From: Paramecium sonneborni
Lineage: Eukaryota > Ciliophora > Oligohymenophorea > Peniculida > Parameciidae
Reading direction: 5' to 3'
Length of the DNA: 64,000 nt
NCBI GenBank assembly: GCA_905182985.1
Contig: CAJJDN010000065.1
Coordinates: 214,522-278,521 of the forward strand
The stretch's first letter is position 1; every line of letters begins with the position of its first letter. The position numbers and the translations under genes are program-made. The notes beneath the pieces are model-generated. The model worked only from the letters and a program-made list of their open reading frames with translations, had not been told where the DNA came from and searched no databases. Positions 1 through 11,939 of the stretch are shown piece after piece.

Positions 1-551
1 CCTAATCTTAAATCTTATTTTTAATAATATTCAATTAATATAATTTATATTTACATTCCTGATTGTAATTTATCGAAATAGAATCTAATAAGTAAAACCA
101 GAAAAAATTATGCTTGCTATTTTCAAAATCAAAGCTTATTCAAATCTTTTTTTATTTTTTTAGACCCATAATATAAAAAGGATTTAATAAAAATAGAATT
201 TTCAATAATAAAATATTTTATTATAACTAAAGTGCAATTGAGAAATTTTATAAATTAATGAATTTCATGTAAATTATCAAAAATCAAGGAGAATTATTTA
301 GAATTTTCTGAGAAAAATGGCTCAAATAAAATCAGTAAAAATTAAAAATAAAATCTTGTCTGACTTATGAGTTTCAAAATTTTATGATCCATTTATGTAA
401 AGAAATGTTTACCTATATATATCATAAAATTTTTCATTAATTAAAATTTTAAATTCTAAAATGATAGCAGATTAAATTTTTATTACTTTTGTTTAGTAAT
501 TTCAATTTAAATAATCTACTGGATTTATTTTAATAAGTTAACTTAAACATA
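1..551. other. AT-rich stretch without a convincing gene
   Basis: Very AT-rich sequence. Only very short open stretches are present, for example a 17-codon one near 317, with no recognisable protein or RNA. It is the upstream spacer of the gene beginning at 552. Confidence 0.5.
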
Positions 552-1275
552 ATGGGATTAGAAAAACAGAAGCAAATTATATAATTCCTTAGTTAAAAAA
601 AATAAATAAGAATGAATTAATACTTTGCACATAAATATAATTAAGATCTAAAATTAACTAAAATAAAACCTGGTTGGATTAAAACAAGTATGAAAATCTT
701 TGTCTACTTATTATTACTCTCCCTAATTCTCAATAATAAAAAAAATAAAATATTTTATATTATGTATTTATTTTATGTTTAAACCGACTGTCACTTTTAG
801 TGAAATCTAAAAACGAAAAAAAATGATAATTGGAATGCATTTGATGGAGCTCTCAGATAGATATCGCTTCTTTAGTATAGTTGGGTCTGGAAGGAGCTAA
901 AATTACAAAACTACATCAAATAGTTAAAATAAAAAATAACATTTTTTTACTCAAAAACATAGTACAACTCTGCCTGTTACACCAACAAGTAAATCTCCAT
1001 CCTTCTTAGAGAGCTCTAGACTTTTAGTATTAAAGTAAATTAATATTACACCAAGAATAAAATAATTAAAACCTAAAGCTTTGATGAGGATTAGGTAGTA
1101 GAAAACTTAAACTATTGATAAAAATTTTAATGAATCATTTAGATAAAAGGAATCTCCAGATAATCCTTAATAAAAAAAATTGAAATATTCTCTAAAAAAC
1201 TAATAGAGTGAAATATCTTATTCTTCAGATCATGATGATTTTATTGATTATGTATGTAATAAAAAATTAATATGA
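552..1275 (+). CDS. Hypothetical basic, Gln/Lys/Ser-rich protein, one intron
   Basis: About 228 residues after removing one intron at 764-800 (37 nt, GTATTT...TTTTAG), which must be spliced because the unspliced frame meets TGA right after the acceptor. The start MGLEKQKQII follows an AT-rich leader; an upstream start is not excluded. The second exon is rich in Lys, Gln, Ser and Thr, and the C terminus is acidic (SSDHDDFIDY) before the TGA. I recognise no domain and it is probably intrinsically disordered. The last 113 bases (1163-1275) belong to a 363-base sequence that occurs again after the assembly gap, so the same C-terminal tail reappears at 2340-2452. Function unknown. Confidence 0.5.
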
Positions 1276-1525
1276 TCTATTGAATCATGATGTGCAATGA
1301 TTCATTTTAATTTAAAATATTTAATGCTAAAGGTTCTTAGTCCTTAACTCTATTTAATTCTATAAACATTTTTTTAATTTTGATAGAGCAAAATAGATCT
1401 TGGTTAAGAAATATATATATATATAAATGATGAGGAACAATTTGAAATTAATATAATAAATCTAAGAATATTCATTTTTTTAAGTTAAAACAGTCCCATA
1501 TTTTTGAATTTTAATTCTTTAAGTA
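1163..1525 (+). repeat. Left copy of a 363-base direct repeat flanking the gap
   Basis: Bases 1163-1525 match 2340-2702 at a constant offset of 1177 with no difference seen on reading, including the (TA)n tract. The copy contains the C terminus of the 552-1275 gene plus its 3' flank and ends exactly where the run of N begins. This fits an assembly scaffold artefact as well as a true tandem duplication. Confidence 0.85.
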
Positions 1526-2339
1526 NNNNNNNNNNNNNNNNNNNNNNNNNNNNNNNNNNNNNNNNNNNNNNNNNNNNNNNNNNNNNNNNNNNNNNNNNNN
1601 NNNNNNNNNNNNNNNNNNNNNNNNNNNNNNNNNNNNNNNNNNNNNNNNNNNNNNNNNNNNNNNNNNNNNNNNNNNNNNNNNNNNNNNNNNNNNNNNNNNN
1701 NNNNNNNNNNNNNNNNNNNNNNNNNNNNNNNNNNNNNNNNNNNNNNNNNNNNNNNNNNNNNNNNNNNNNNNNNNNNNNNNNNNNNNNNNNNNNNNNNNNN
1801 NNNNNNNNNNNNNNNNNNNNNNNNNNNNNNNNNNNNNNNNNNNNNNNNNNNNNNNNNNNNNNNNNNNNNNNNNNNNNNNNNNNNNNNNNNNNNNNNNNNN
1901 NNNNNNNNNNNNNNNNNNNNNNNNNNNNNNNNNNNNNNNNNNNNNNNNNNNNNNNNNNNNNNNNNNNNNNNNNNNNNNNNNNNNNNNNNNNNNNNNNNNN
2001 NNNNNNNNNNNNNNNNNNNNNNNNNNNNNNNNNNNNNNNNNNNNNNNNNNNNNNNNNNNNNNNNNNNNNNNNNNNNNNNNNNNNNNNNNNNNNNNNNNNN
2101 NNNNNNNNNNNNNNNNNNNNNNNNNNNNNNNNNNNNNNNNNNNNNNNNNNNNNNNNNNNNNNNNNNNNNNNNNNNNNNNNNNNNNNNNNNNNNNNNNNNN
2201 NNNNNNNNNNNNNNNNNNNNNNNNNNNNNNNNNNNNNNNNNNNNNNNNNNNNNNNNNNNNNNNNNNNNNNNNNNNNNNNNNNNNNNNNNNNNNNNNNNNN
2301 NNNNNNNNNNNNNNNNNNNNNNNNNNNNNNNNNNNNNNN
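1526..2339. other. Assembly gap (814 N)
   Basis: Uninterrupted N. Any frame reading across it is meaningless. Its edges coincide with the ends of two identical 363-base blocks, which suggests the true sequence may be one collapsed or one duplicated copy. Confidence 0.98.
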
Positions 2340-2702
2340 ATCCTTAATAAAAAAAATTGAAATATTCTCTAAAAAACTAATAGAGTGAAATATCTTATTC
2401 TTCAGATCATGATGATTTTATTGATTATGTATGTAATAAAAAATTAATATGATCTATTGAATCATGATGTGCAATGATTCATTTTAATTTAAAATATTTA
2501 ATGCTAAAGGTTCTTAGTCCTTAACTCTATTTAATTCTATAAACATTTTTTTAATTTTGATAGAGCAAAATAGATCTTGGTTAAGAAATATATATATATA
2601 TAAATGATGAGGAACAATTTGAAATTAATATAATAAATCTAAGAATATTCATTTTTTTAAGTTAAAACAGTCCCATATTTTTGAATTTTAATTCTTTAAG
2701 TA
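2340..2702 (+). repeat. Right copy of the 363-base direct repeat
   Basis: Begins with the first base after the N run and repeats 1163-1525. It carries the C-terminal codons (to a TGA at 2450-2452) of the same hypothetical protein as the left copy, without that gene's upstream exons, which would lie in the gap if the duplication is real. Confidence 0.85.
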
Positions 2703-3000
2703 AAACAAAAAGTATGTTAATTTGATAAATTACTATAGGATCTTTATTTACATAATAACCTGACTCACATTTCATAAATTTAACTTTAGCAGAAAATAAT
2801 TTTTTTTTTAAATCAATCACATATAATTATAAACTTTATTTTAGAGACTGGGTTAAATTTAGAATAATTGTTTATTAAATTCTAATGCATAATTCTCTGT
2901 TAATTTTGTTATTAATATGAATTGTTATTAGATTTCTTTAAATTCTTTCTTCCTGATTTATAAGGATTTTACATATTATTTTAAATACTTAAATAAAATA

Positions 3001-4082
3001 ATGGGATAAGGATGTTGTTCAAAGTCATTACCAGAACCATACTTAACTGAACCTCCAGAACTATTGTATCCTCTGACATTTAAACATGTATAAATAATAC
3101 AAAATTTAGTCTAATACAATCCTGATCACTCTAGAAGACACTGAACCATAAAAAATCTCAAATATAATAATTTAAGAAGAGCCAACATTGCAAAATGATA
3201 CAGAACTTATTTTTTCAAGTGAAGCTATTCCTTGTAAAACAAAGCCATAAATTGAAAATGAACTTGTTAGACATACTATATCAAAATTTGGTAAATATTA
3301 ACCATCATAATCTCATTATAACAAAAAAATTACAACTTACCCACCATATGTAGTTTAGTTAACTTAATTAGCAATTTAATGATTCTAATATAATTTATGT
3401 TGGCGGATGGAAGACCGGTTAAAGAAGTGGTTATGGAATATAATATTGGCCATCAGGTAGTTTTTATGAAGGAGAATGGAAAAATGATAAAGCAAATGGA
3501 CATGGAAGAATGATTCATTAAAATGGTGATATGTATGAAGGTTTTTGGTAATAAGGTAAGGCAGAAGGATAAGGGTCATTTTATCATATTAATGGAGCTT
3601 ATTATTAAGGGGAATGGAGTTAAGATTTATAGAATGGGAAAGGTAAAGAAGTATGGCCTGATGGTGCATAATATGAAGGGGAATTTAATTAAGGGAAAAT
3701 ATAAGGCAGAGGGAAATTCATATTTTCAGATGGATCTTATTATGAAGGAGAATTTATGGATAATTAAATTTAAGGAGAAGGTTATTATGTATGGGTAGAT
3801 GGTCGTAACTATAAGGGAAATTGGTAATAAGGCAAAATGAATGGTTAAGGTGAATTCAATTGGCCTGATGGCAAAAAATATATAGGTAAAAATTGTCTAT
3901 TAATTTTAGGCAATTATAAAAATGGGAGAAAAGACGGTTATGGGGAAATGTTTTTTCCTAATGGTTCATTTTATAAAGGATATTGGAAAGAGGGAAATAT
4001 GCATGGATCTGGTACATAAAAATAATTGAATTAAGAAATATAAAAAGGAGAATGGTTTGAAGGAAAATTCTAAAAAGATTGA
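3001..4082 (+). CDS. MORN-repeat protein with N-terminal acylation motif
   Basis: About 337 residues. Three introns restore the frame: 3088-3109 (22 nt), 3350-3371 (22 nt) and 3886-3909 (24 nt). From about residue 105 the protein is a run of about ten MORN units of the form YEGxWxxGxxxGxGxxxxxDG, ending near YKGYWKEGNMHGSG. MORN arrays bind lipids or act as scaffolds at membranes and cytoskeleton and are common in ciliate cortical and ciliary proteins. The N terminus reads MGQGCCSKS: Gly2 suits N-myristoylation and Cys5/Cys6 palmitoylation, so membrane anchoring is inferred. The middle section (residues 30-100) is unstructured. There is no kinase domain, so this is not a PIP5K. It runs convergently into the ankyrin gene, 60 bases apart. 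Confidence 0.85.
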
Positions 4083-4142
4083 TTAATTTAAGTTCTCATA
4101 TATTTTTAAGTAATAAATTTCAATAAAAATTTCAAAATTTTA

Positions 4143-7007
4143 TCAATTAGCTATATATGAATTTGATCTGCCAAATCTATTAATTTCATCTGCAACTTAG
4201 TATTGGTAGTGATTGATAGCTATTTAAATAGCATTTAGACCAAAGTTCTATTTTACAATCATTAATAATTATTACATTTTTTATTGAAATATCTGCTCCT
4301 TAACGTAATAAAAATTATATAACATCTCTTGCTCCAGTTCTTGCTGCACACATTAAGAAAGTATTCCCATTTTAATCCTAAGTATTTATATTGATATTTT
4401 GATCATGATGAAGCATATCTTTTAAATCTAATAGTCTATGATTTTCTATCAGGGAAAATACTCTTTCAATGTTTGATTTATCACTCTATGAACTCTCCTA
4501 TAATAACATATTTCGAAATAAAAGAGAAAAAGGATCCATAGATGATTATGAGTTCAAATGTTATTTTATTTTAATTTATCTCTAAGATTCTTTATTTACT
4601 TATGGTTCAGTATCTTTTTGTATTGTTTAAAATTTTTATTAATGAATAATTGTATTTGTATTACCATGTAATAAAGTTTATAAGTTACTAGAACTTGATT
4701 AGAATACATTTGTTGAAGATGCATATTTTTAAGTGGTTAATAAATTTTTTTATCTAATGTTTTTTTTTAACAATAATCCTTTTGTTATTGTAGGATTAGT
4801 TTCCTTTTATAAGGTTTTTGATTCGCTCTAATAATAATTTTATATTTATACAGATCCTGTTGGAGAATGTATTCTACTTCTAGAAATACTTGGTATATTT
4901 AAATTTGAAGGTTATTCAGTTTTAAATCTATCTTTTATATTCAATTTATCTAGATCTCTCATCGTTTTACAATACTCAATATAAATCTTTTCTAAATCAC
5001 TAACTTAATGTCTTAAATAATCTTCAAATAAACCGACCTAAATAAAACTAAATTTTTTTTAGAATTCATTTTAAATTATGGTCTTATCTATCGAAGACAA
5101 TTAATTTTCTAATTTATTTATCTTCTATAATTCTCTACATAAAGCATAATCATACATTGGTTATTTGGATCTTCAAAATCTTGTTTTATTGGATTTATGA
5201 TTAATGGAAATTTCATTAATTCTTCATGCAAAAATTTATTTTTAGTTTCATCATCTACAGTATTTACAATAACTCTTAATTTAGTTTACTTTAAATCATT
5301 TACAGAAACTAAATTTAAAATATAATAGATATAATTAATTTTAAAAAAGTTCTGCATTTCAATATCACTTAAATCCAATTATGATCCAGAAGGACTTAAA
5401 ATACTATTTTCACTTTAATAATTTTCAAAATATTTTGAAGAAAGTTAGTAAAAATTATTGTTAATTTCATATTACTTTTTATTGTTGCCTCTCTTATATT
5501 GTAGAAATATATACTTTAATTTAAATATTGTATTGATCTACTCCTACTTATCCTGTGCTTTTACTGAGCATTTCAAATTATGTTTCCTAACATACAGGAT
5601 AATCAAATAATTGAAAATCATTTTTATTATTCTGGATTCCATCATTATCTATTTTAGTTTCATATTTTGTTTCTAAACATTTTTAGACATGATTTTAAAG
5701 ATAATATCTTGTAAATTGAGATGCTTTAAAAGAATTAAAATTCTCTATAGCATCATTATCTTCTTAAGTTTATATGACCCTATCTCCAAATTTTTTGACA
5801 AGTCTCAAAGCAAATTTACTAGAAAATATTGGTACATCTTTTACTTTTGAAGCATTTATTTAGTAACTAAAGAATATATGTTAGATTATTTGGTTTCCTT
5901 AACTTCAAATTAATCTTAATTTGTCTAAATTTCATTAATATAGCTTGGTAATTAAAATTCAATTTGATTTTCATTTTCTTCATATATAACTGTGATTTTT
6001 AACTTTTTATTTTAAATTTATTAATTTGTTTGTTTAATTTCATTGTTCTTGTTATCTTTAGTTTCTTTTTTTTCATTTTTTTTATCTTTTAAGGCTTCAA
6101 CAATGGTTTTTAAAGGAGCTAAGGATTCTGTTTCTTAAACACTAAAGTTATGATTTACTTTAGATTGCTTTTTAGCAATAGTACTCAATTTTTAATTAAA
6201 ATGAGATTCACTAATTTTTGGTGTTCTTTCATCAGGCATATTACTTAAAGTTTATGTGAATACTCGATCTGTTAAATTTAATATTTCTTTTTTTTTTTTA
6301 ATTTCTTAATCAATCAAATTTTATTTATCTCTATGCGTGTTTAACAATTAAGTAATTTTTCTCATTAGATGACAACTCTTTTCATTTAATGATTCAATTT
6401 CATTTATCTTAGATTTTATTTAATTTTTCATAATTTAAGAGCTATTGTAGCTGATTTATGTAAAATGAAATTACTCACCTAACACTTCAGATAATTGAAC
6501 TTTTGGTTAAAATCTAATAGCCTCACTTCTATTAACTATAGATGGAGGTTATTAATTTATTTATTCTACTTCTTTTTCATTAATAGGTATTTAAGGTTAT
6601 TCATCTTTTTGAAACTATTCAAAATTATCTTTAATTTCTTCTTATTTTGAAATATTGAAGTTATTTTATAGGAGAATTGTCTCAGTTTTATTTCTTTGAT
6701 GCAATTATGTAATACGAAAATCTCCAAATGTTGCACTAGTTTTACGTGCTTTTACAATAGCGGTTTTAGGAGTATCTTATGATTCTGTTTTCATAACTGT
6801 TGTTAATAGAGGAAGTTTAGAAGAAGAGTCTTTGAGAAATCTTGAAGAATGCCTTGAATAAACCAAATATTTATTTCCTGTTATAATTGTTGAGCTGCCA
6901 TTCCTTTTATGCTTGCTTAAAGCAGTTGTTGTAGGAGATGCTACACTTTGTAGATATTATCTATTTGTCATATTTGTGAAAAATTTGTCCATTTATGCTT
7001 TTTTCAT
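4143..7007 (-). CDS. Large protein with C-terminal ankyrin repeats
   Basis: About 913 residues, five introns of 22-28 nt in my model (for example 5133-5155). Start MKKAQMDKFF at 7007, TGA at 4143. The N-terminal half is Ser/Thr/Gln-rich with short coiled-coil stretches and looks disordered. The only recognisable fold is at the C terminus, where about 75 residues contain ankyrin units (GNTFLMCAARTGARDVIQFL, then GADISIKN and LNAIQIAI), the usual protein-protein interface. The large N-terminal part has no family I know. Exon joins are constrained by frame but not confirmed. The intron at 5133-5155 needs the second AG of an AGAG acceptor to keep the frame. Confidence 0.75.
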
Positions 7008-7400
7008 TTTGTTTAAATTACTTTATAACAATTAACTATGTTTGCATAGTTCAGTCAATAAAAATAATTTATTTACTATTAATATTATTCAATTTTATGA
7101 AAACCTAGCAATAAATCATATCTTAACTTATTTCAATAAGGATAATAAGTTTTTTGGAAAAGATTAAAAAAAGAATATTTTAAAATCAACATTATTATTA
7201 TCAACTTATAATAAGTATATTTATATAAGAAAATTCATAAGTTATCAGTTAATTTTTAAAATGAGTGTCTGCTACTTTAATGCAAAATTAAATTGTATTT
7301 ATTTATCAAAACTTGTTATTATTGAAAATTTAATAATCAATCAGAAATTTAATCATCTGATATTTTAATAGTATTATTTTTATTAAAAATTTATTCTAAG
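7008..7400. other. AT-rich intergenic region
   Basis: The 5' flank of the ankyrin gene and spacer. No frame longer than a few dozen codons with coding character, and no RNA gene seen. Confidence 0.5.
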
Positions 7401-8600
7401 TATGATTCAAGAGAGAAAAATATTGCACTTTTATCCATAATATTTAATGACTATGACATCAATAAATGATTAGGTATTTCCAAATAGAAAAATATTTTTC
7501 TAATGTGAACCTTCTTGTGAAAATAGAAATGATCTAAAGCAAAATGATTTTATGACTTTTTAAGAGTTTTTCGAAAATTTAAAATAAAAAAAAAACCAAA
7601 TATTAGATATATAGAAAAAGTAATCAAATATTCTAAGAATAATATAATAACTGCTGAAATAATTCCTATCTGTATTCTCAAACTAAAATCATCTTTAAAA
7701 AGTTTAATTAAAATTGACAAGAAAATTGAACTAATACTTAGATCGATTAAAAAAAATATTTTGCTTCATGATTTCACTTTAACTTAACAATAGTTGAGGA
7801 GATGAAAATGGATTTAGAAATAATTTAAAAAAACATATTAACTAAATTAGAATAATTTATTGAAAAAAATTCAACTTATATTGAAGTAAATATCGAAATC
7901 CTATAGAAAATTAAGAATTTCAATTTTTATTACCATACTTTGAAAATATCTTAAAATTCAAAAGCTTATTAACTCTTTTGAATAAAAAATATTATTTTAT
8001 GGAATTTAGTTGAAGAATTAAAAAAATATTAAAGATACCATATAAAATAGGATGATATTTTATCATCAGACATTTATAAAACTATATCGTTTTGATATTC
8101 CTAGCATTATATCCAATCAAGGATTCGTTTTTGATTGATCAATATTTATGCAATTTATAATTTGTCTTTTATTAATACTATAGATCAATAAATTTATAAA
8201 AAATAAAATTAATTCCAGATTTTAAGTCCTTATTTGAAGTTATTATTAAATAGTTTGATTAATTAAAAATTTCATTCTAAATAGATGAAGATTTTGTTTA
8301 AAATAATGTAAAAAATTTAAGAATCCAATAAAAAATATTAGAGGTTTATAATGACTCCTTTCGAAGATATGAAAAAGCCTCTTGATGAATTAATACACCA
8401 TTAGGACGATTGATGGCTCTTGGACAATTTTTATATTTAACCAAAGAAAAAATTGTAAAACAAAGTTAGAGTATTTCTGACTTTAACTTAAAGAAAATAA
8501 GGTAAATGATGGCAGTTTTATATTTAAAGTATGAAGAAGTGATGATAATCTATTTTAAACTCAGCAAATCTTAAATAAAATTTTGAATACTTATTCGATA
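7401..8600 (+). pseudogene. Decayed protein-coding gene with frameshifts
   Basis: A coding-like frame starts at 7401 (MIQERKILHF) and continues with a coiled-coil pattern (EFFENLKQKKNQILDIQKKQ). At about 7650 the protein-like reading jumps to another frame (AEIIPICILKLKSSLKSLIK), and further sensible stretches in different frames follow up to about 8560 (KSLFEVIIKQFDQLKISFQ, RRYEKAS, KVRVFLTLTQRKQ). In-frame TGA codons separate them and introns do not obviously explain all the shifts. I interpret it as a degrading gene copy on the + strand. I do not recognise the family. An active gene with several unrecognised introns is possible but less likely. Confidence 0.5.
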
Positions 8601-9336
8601 AAGTAAATTAATTTTTTTGTTATAATTTAGAGAGTTTGCTCTTTATTGCTTTTTATTGCTATGTAATTTAAAAATCTTCTTCAATCCAAATATGATTTTT
8701 ATCATATTAATTTACTCTAAATTTTAATATCTCTAATAATTAGAATTTTAGATTATAAATATTTAAATTGTTCAAATTCAAAATTATTCTAGAAATTATA
8801 AGATTCTACGTTTAATCTTTTTAGTATTTTTTATATTAATAAGATTAATCATGTATTTGATAAGAATTTTTATAAAAAATAATAAAATTTGTTTAAGTTT
8901 TTTTTATAGTTGCAATTAAAAATAGACTTGAAAATTGAGTCGAATGTTATATATTTTAGTTTAAAATTAAGGATAAGACCTTATATTATCTAAATGTAAG
9001 CTTTAGTTAATATTCAATATAGAACAACAGCTCACTAAAAATTTAAGATTATAATATTATTTCTTTTAAGCATGAATACCTGATATAGAAATATTATTAT
9101 ATTAAGTAAATAAACTTTTAATTAAATCATATAAATTTGTAGTATATATTATTTAAGTAATGGATTTATTGATGAAAAAAAGCTTATAGATATATTTACA
9201 AAAAATATAAAATGAGATTAAAAAATAAAAGATATATTTTTGTAAAATTCAATAGAAGAAATATCATAAAATGATATTGAAATTGAATTGTTTATAATTT
9301 AAGGCTGAATTAATGATAGTTGATTAAATAATAAAA
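8601..9336. other. Long AT-rich spacer
   Basis: Almost only A and T with low-complexity runs. A string resembling an intron (GTAAATT...TTTAG near 8604) may belong to the 3' end of the decayed gene. One long TGA-free stretch follows, but it translates to Ile/Phe/Leu/Asn low-complexity sequence. I see no supported gene. Confidence 0.5.
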
Positions 9337-10215
9337 ATGATTGCATTAATAATTTGCATGGTGTATTTTCTCTGTTTCTCCATAGCAAAGAAATGTTAAT
9401 GCAACGAAATATATTTTGAGGACTTGTGTAGAGATGCTAGAGGATGCTATTTTGAAACAAAATCTGGAATCTGTGAAGAAATAAATTGTCTTGAAAGAAC
9501 AAGTGAAGATTGCTCATATTTTGCCGGAAAATTAAGATGTTATTGGGATATAACAATAGGTTTTTGTTAAGAATTGACAGGTTGCGAAGAATTACAAGAA
9601 AATGATAAAGTTGATTCTAACGAAGAAAATTGTTAAGAAATAGATTGCCGGTGGGATTATTAATAAAAAATATGCGTATCTGATGCTGATCAGAGATTAT
9701 GCTAAGATTATGATGTGGAATATTGTGTTGGAGCAATATAGGTTGTAGGTACGTAAAAGAGTGAATGCGTTTTAAATGGAGAAATGGGAGAATCTTGTAT
9801 TTCTTTAGAAAAATGTGAAGATGTAATATATTAAGGATCATGCCATAAATAATTTTGTAAATGGGAAGAGAATTAATGTTAAACAAAGACTTGTGTGGAT
9901 TATAGTTTAGAAGAATGTCCAAGTTTTAATAAATTAAGTCAATAACAATGTTATCCTTCTCAATCAGGATGTGTTGAATTCACTTGTAATGAATTTGGAC
10001 TAAAATTACAATGCTAAAATCATCCAAGGTGTTTTTGGAGTTAAAATCTCAATTCTTGTCATTAATAAACATGTGAAAAAGCTACATATGCAACCTAATG
10101 TCTCAGTTTTAGTTATGTAGTAGAAAACACAGAGTGTAAATGGGAAAATGATGGTTGTCATTCCTGCTACCTGATTACATTAGTGTTCTATTCAATTATT
10201 TATATATTCTATTGA
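9337..10215 (+). CDS. Secreted cysteine-rich protein, surface-antigen type
   Basis: A single exon of 292 residues. It begins with a signal peptide (MIALIICMVYFLCFSIAKKC). The rest holds more than 30 cysteines in a recurring pattern C-x(n)-C-x-W-[DE]-x(n)-C, for example CYWDITIGFC, CRWDYQQKIC, CKWEENQC and CFWSQNLNSC. This matches the style of Paramecium surface (immobilisation) antigens and related small Cys-rich surface proteins, though it is far shorter than i-antigens. The last 15 residues are hydrophobic (LITLVFYSIIYIFY), which could serve as a GPI-attachment signal; that is an inference. A secreted or surface location is likely. Overlapping minus-strand frames are shadows. Confidence 0.8.
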
Positions 10216-10255
10216 TATCTATATATCATTTATATAAATATATATATATATTTAT

Positions 10256-10636
10256 TCATTAACCCTTGATTTCCGTCTTTAATTTTTATCTTTTCTTTTT
10301 CATATACTTTTAATAGTAAGAACGAACTTATGGAGGAGATCGTGTTTTTATTATTGCTGCCATAGCTTTCCAATCTTTTGATTAACCTTCCTTTAAAGCT
10401 TATTTAAATAATCTCCTTTCTTCCTCACTCCAAGGATTCTTGTTCTTTGTTTTCTTCTCTACTTAATTATCCAATCATTTACCTTCCTTACTTGTCTAAT
10501 TACAAATCTATTCCAAATATTTATGATATTATTCAATACCATCATCCATTTATTATGGCTAAACTAAATAATTCTCAGGAAATATTTCGAAGTTATCCTA
10601 TAGAATCTTATGGATTTTCGGATGTTTATTGAACAT
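10256..10636 (-). CDS. Small SANT/Myb-domain protein
   Basis: 116 residues with one 30-nt intron (GTAAGG...ATTAAG). The C-terminal half contains a SANT/Myb-like helix set: NPWSEEERRLFKQALKEG, then DWKAMAAII, then SPPQVRSYYQKYMKKKR, with conserved Trp at the first and second helices and a basic tail. Such domains bind DNA or histone tails. The N-terminal 55 residues are acidic/hydrophobic without a known fold. It lies downstream of the PROPPIN gene on the same strand, 136 bases apart, and 41 bases from the end of the convergent Cys-rich gene. Confidence 0.75.
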
Positions 10637-10771
10637 ATTCAAATTCTCAATCAAATTTCCTGTTAACTATTCTAAAAGTCCTGTTGCTTATTCATAATCT
10701 TGATGACATTAAGCTACAAATATTTTTGATATTAGAATTTAATTTGTTTATGAGTTATTTAACATATTAAA

Positions 10772-11904
10772 TCAAACTTTATCACTAATCAAGTATTTCT
10801 CTTCCACTTTTATACATTCTCCTCCTTTTTAAGGATCAAATTATGCCTTATAATACTTTCCTTCATAGGAAATTACGACTAATTAATGTTCATCTGGCAC
10901 AAATGAAACTTTACACTTTGTATCAAGCACTCTGAATTAGGCAAAACTCCATTCAGATCCCAAAATTGGAATAATTCCTTTCAAAAATTCGAATTTACTC
11001 TTTGGATTATGAGAAACCTAATTCTAACTTATTTGTTCTTATTATAAGCCTTCTTAATTGACAGCAAAGATATGTATAGTCCCTTAATCAGATGCACAAC
11101 CTAACCATTATGATCTAAAATCAAAAGCTAAACTTGTTATTGTTGCATAATCATTTCCTCTTCTAAGCTCTTATGAAATTTATCTATTTTAAATGCATTC
11201 ATATACCCACTATTTGTATCATAAATACGAATGACAGTGCCTTTCTCACTAGAAGTAGCTAATTTTGTTCCAGTTGAATTTAATTAAAGATAAGAAATGG
11301 GAGAAACATGAGCCTCTATACAATAAGCTTTGTTAGAGTCATAATTGTTTACAAATACCTTCCCAACTGATTTCTCTAATGTTGCTAAAATTGTATGGTC
11401 ACCATCTGTATTAATTGTGCAAATTCCTAATTCTAATTTTAAGAACATACCTCTAGGATTTGGACAAGTTTCGATTTAATCAAGTAATTTCAAATCTGTA
11501 AAATTGTAAACAAATATCTTTTTCTCTAAAACTACAACTACTCTATCATTTTTTAATTTAACATTTTTTATCTTAGTTCTAAAACTCATTTCTCCAATAC
11601 ATTTTACAAGATCTAAATACAAATTGCATTATTTACGATCATCCCAAATAATTACTTTATTATCAGGATATTTAGGCTATAAACCTCCTCCAACTAAAGC
11701 CAAAATATTACTTCTGTATAGCATTTCTACATGACCAATACCTCCTTTCAAATCTCTTTAAAACTTTTCTGTTGAATTTAATGCATTGCAAACTCTAAAT
11801 CCGGTATCAGTTCCAACACAAAACATACCTATAGTATATTCTATTGTTTTACTTGAATCTTAATTAAACCCTGCAAAAAGTATTTCAGATTTTGTAGAAT
11901 TCAT
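10772..11904 (-). CDS. PROPPIN, Atg18/WIPI-family PI3P-binding beta-propeller
   Basis: 345 residues after removal of four introns (24, 24, 24 and 23 nt); the length fits the family. It starts [18 protein letters not shown]. The diagnostic PROPPIN signature is present: the phosphoinositide-binding LRRG ([12 protein letters not shown], about 11156-11170), preceded by blade sequences such as [18 protein letters not shown]. The end matches the family's last blade (YYKAQFDPQKGGEC). In other eukaryotes these proteins bind PI3P/PI(3,5)P2 on autophagosome precursors and endolysosomes, recruiting lipid-transfer and conjugation factors. Which paralogue (Atg18, WIPI3/4 or Hsv2) it corresponds to cannot be decided by eye. 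Confidence 0.9.
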
Positions 11905-11939
11905 AAATGTTAATATAAAAAATAAATCTTTTTTATTAA

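Noticed and set aside
1504..2388. A long open frame across the N run
   Set aside because: It consists almost wholly of unknown bases; only a few real codons at each end, in sequence that belongs to the duplicated block.
9617..9922. Minus-strand frame of 101 codons inside the Cys-rich gene
   Set aside because: Antisense of a convincing signal-peptide-bearing protein; its composition is not protein-like.
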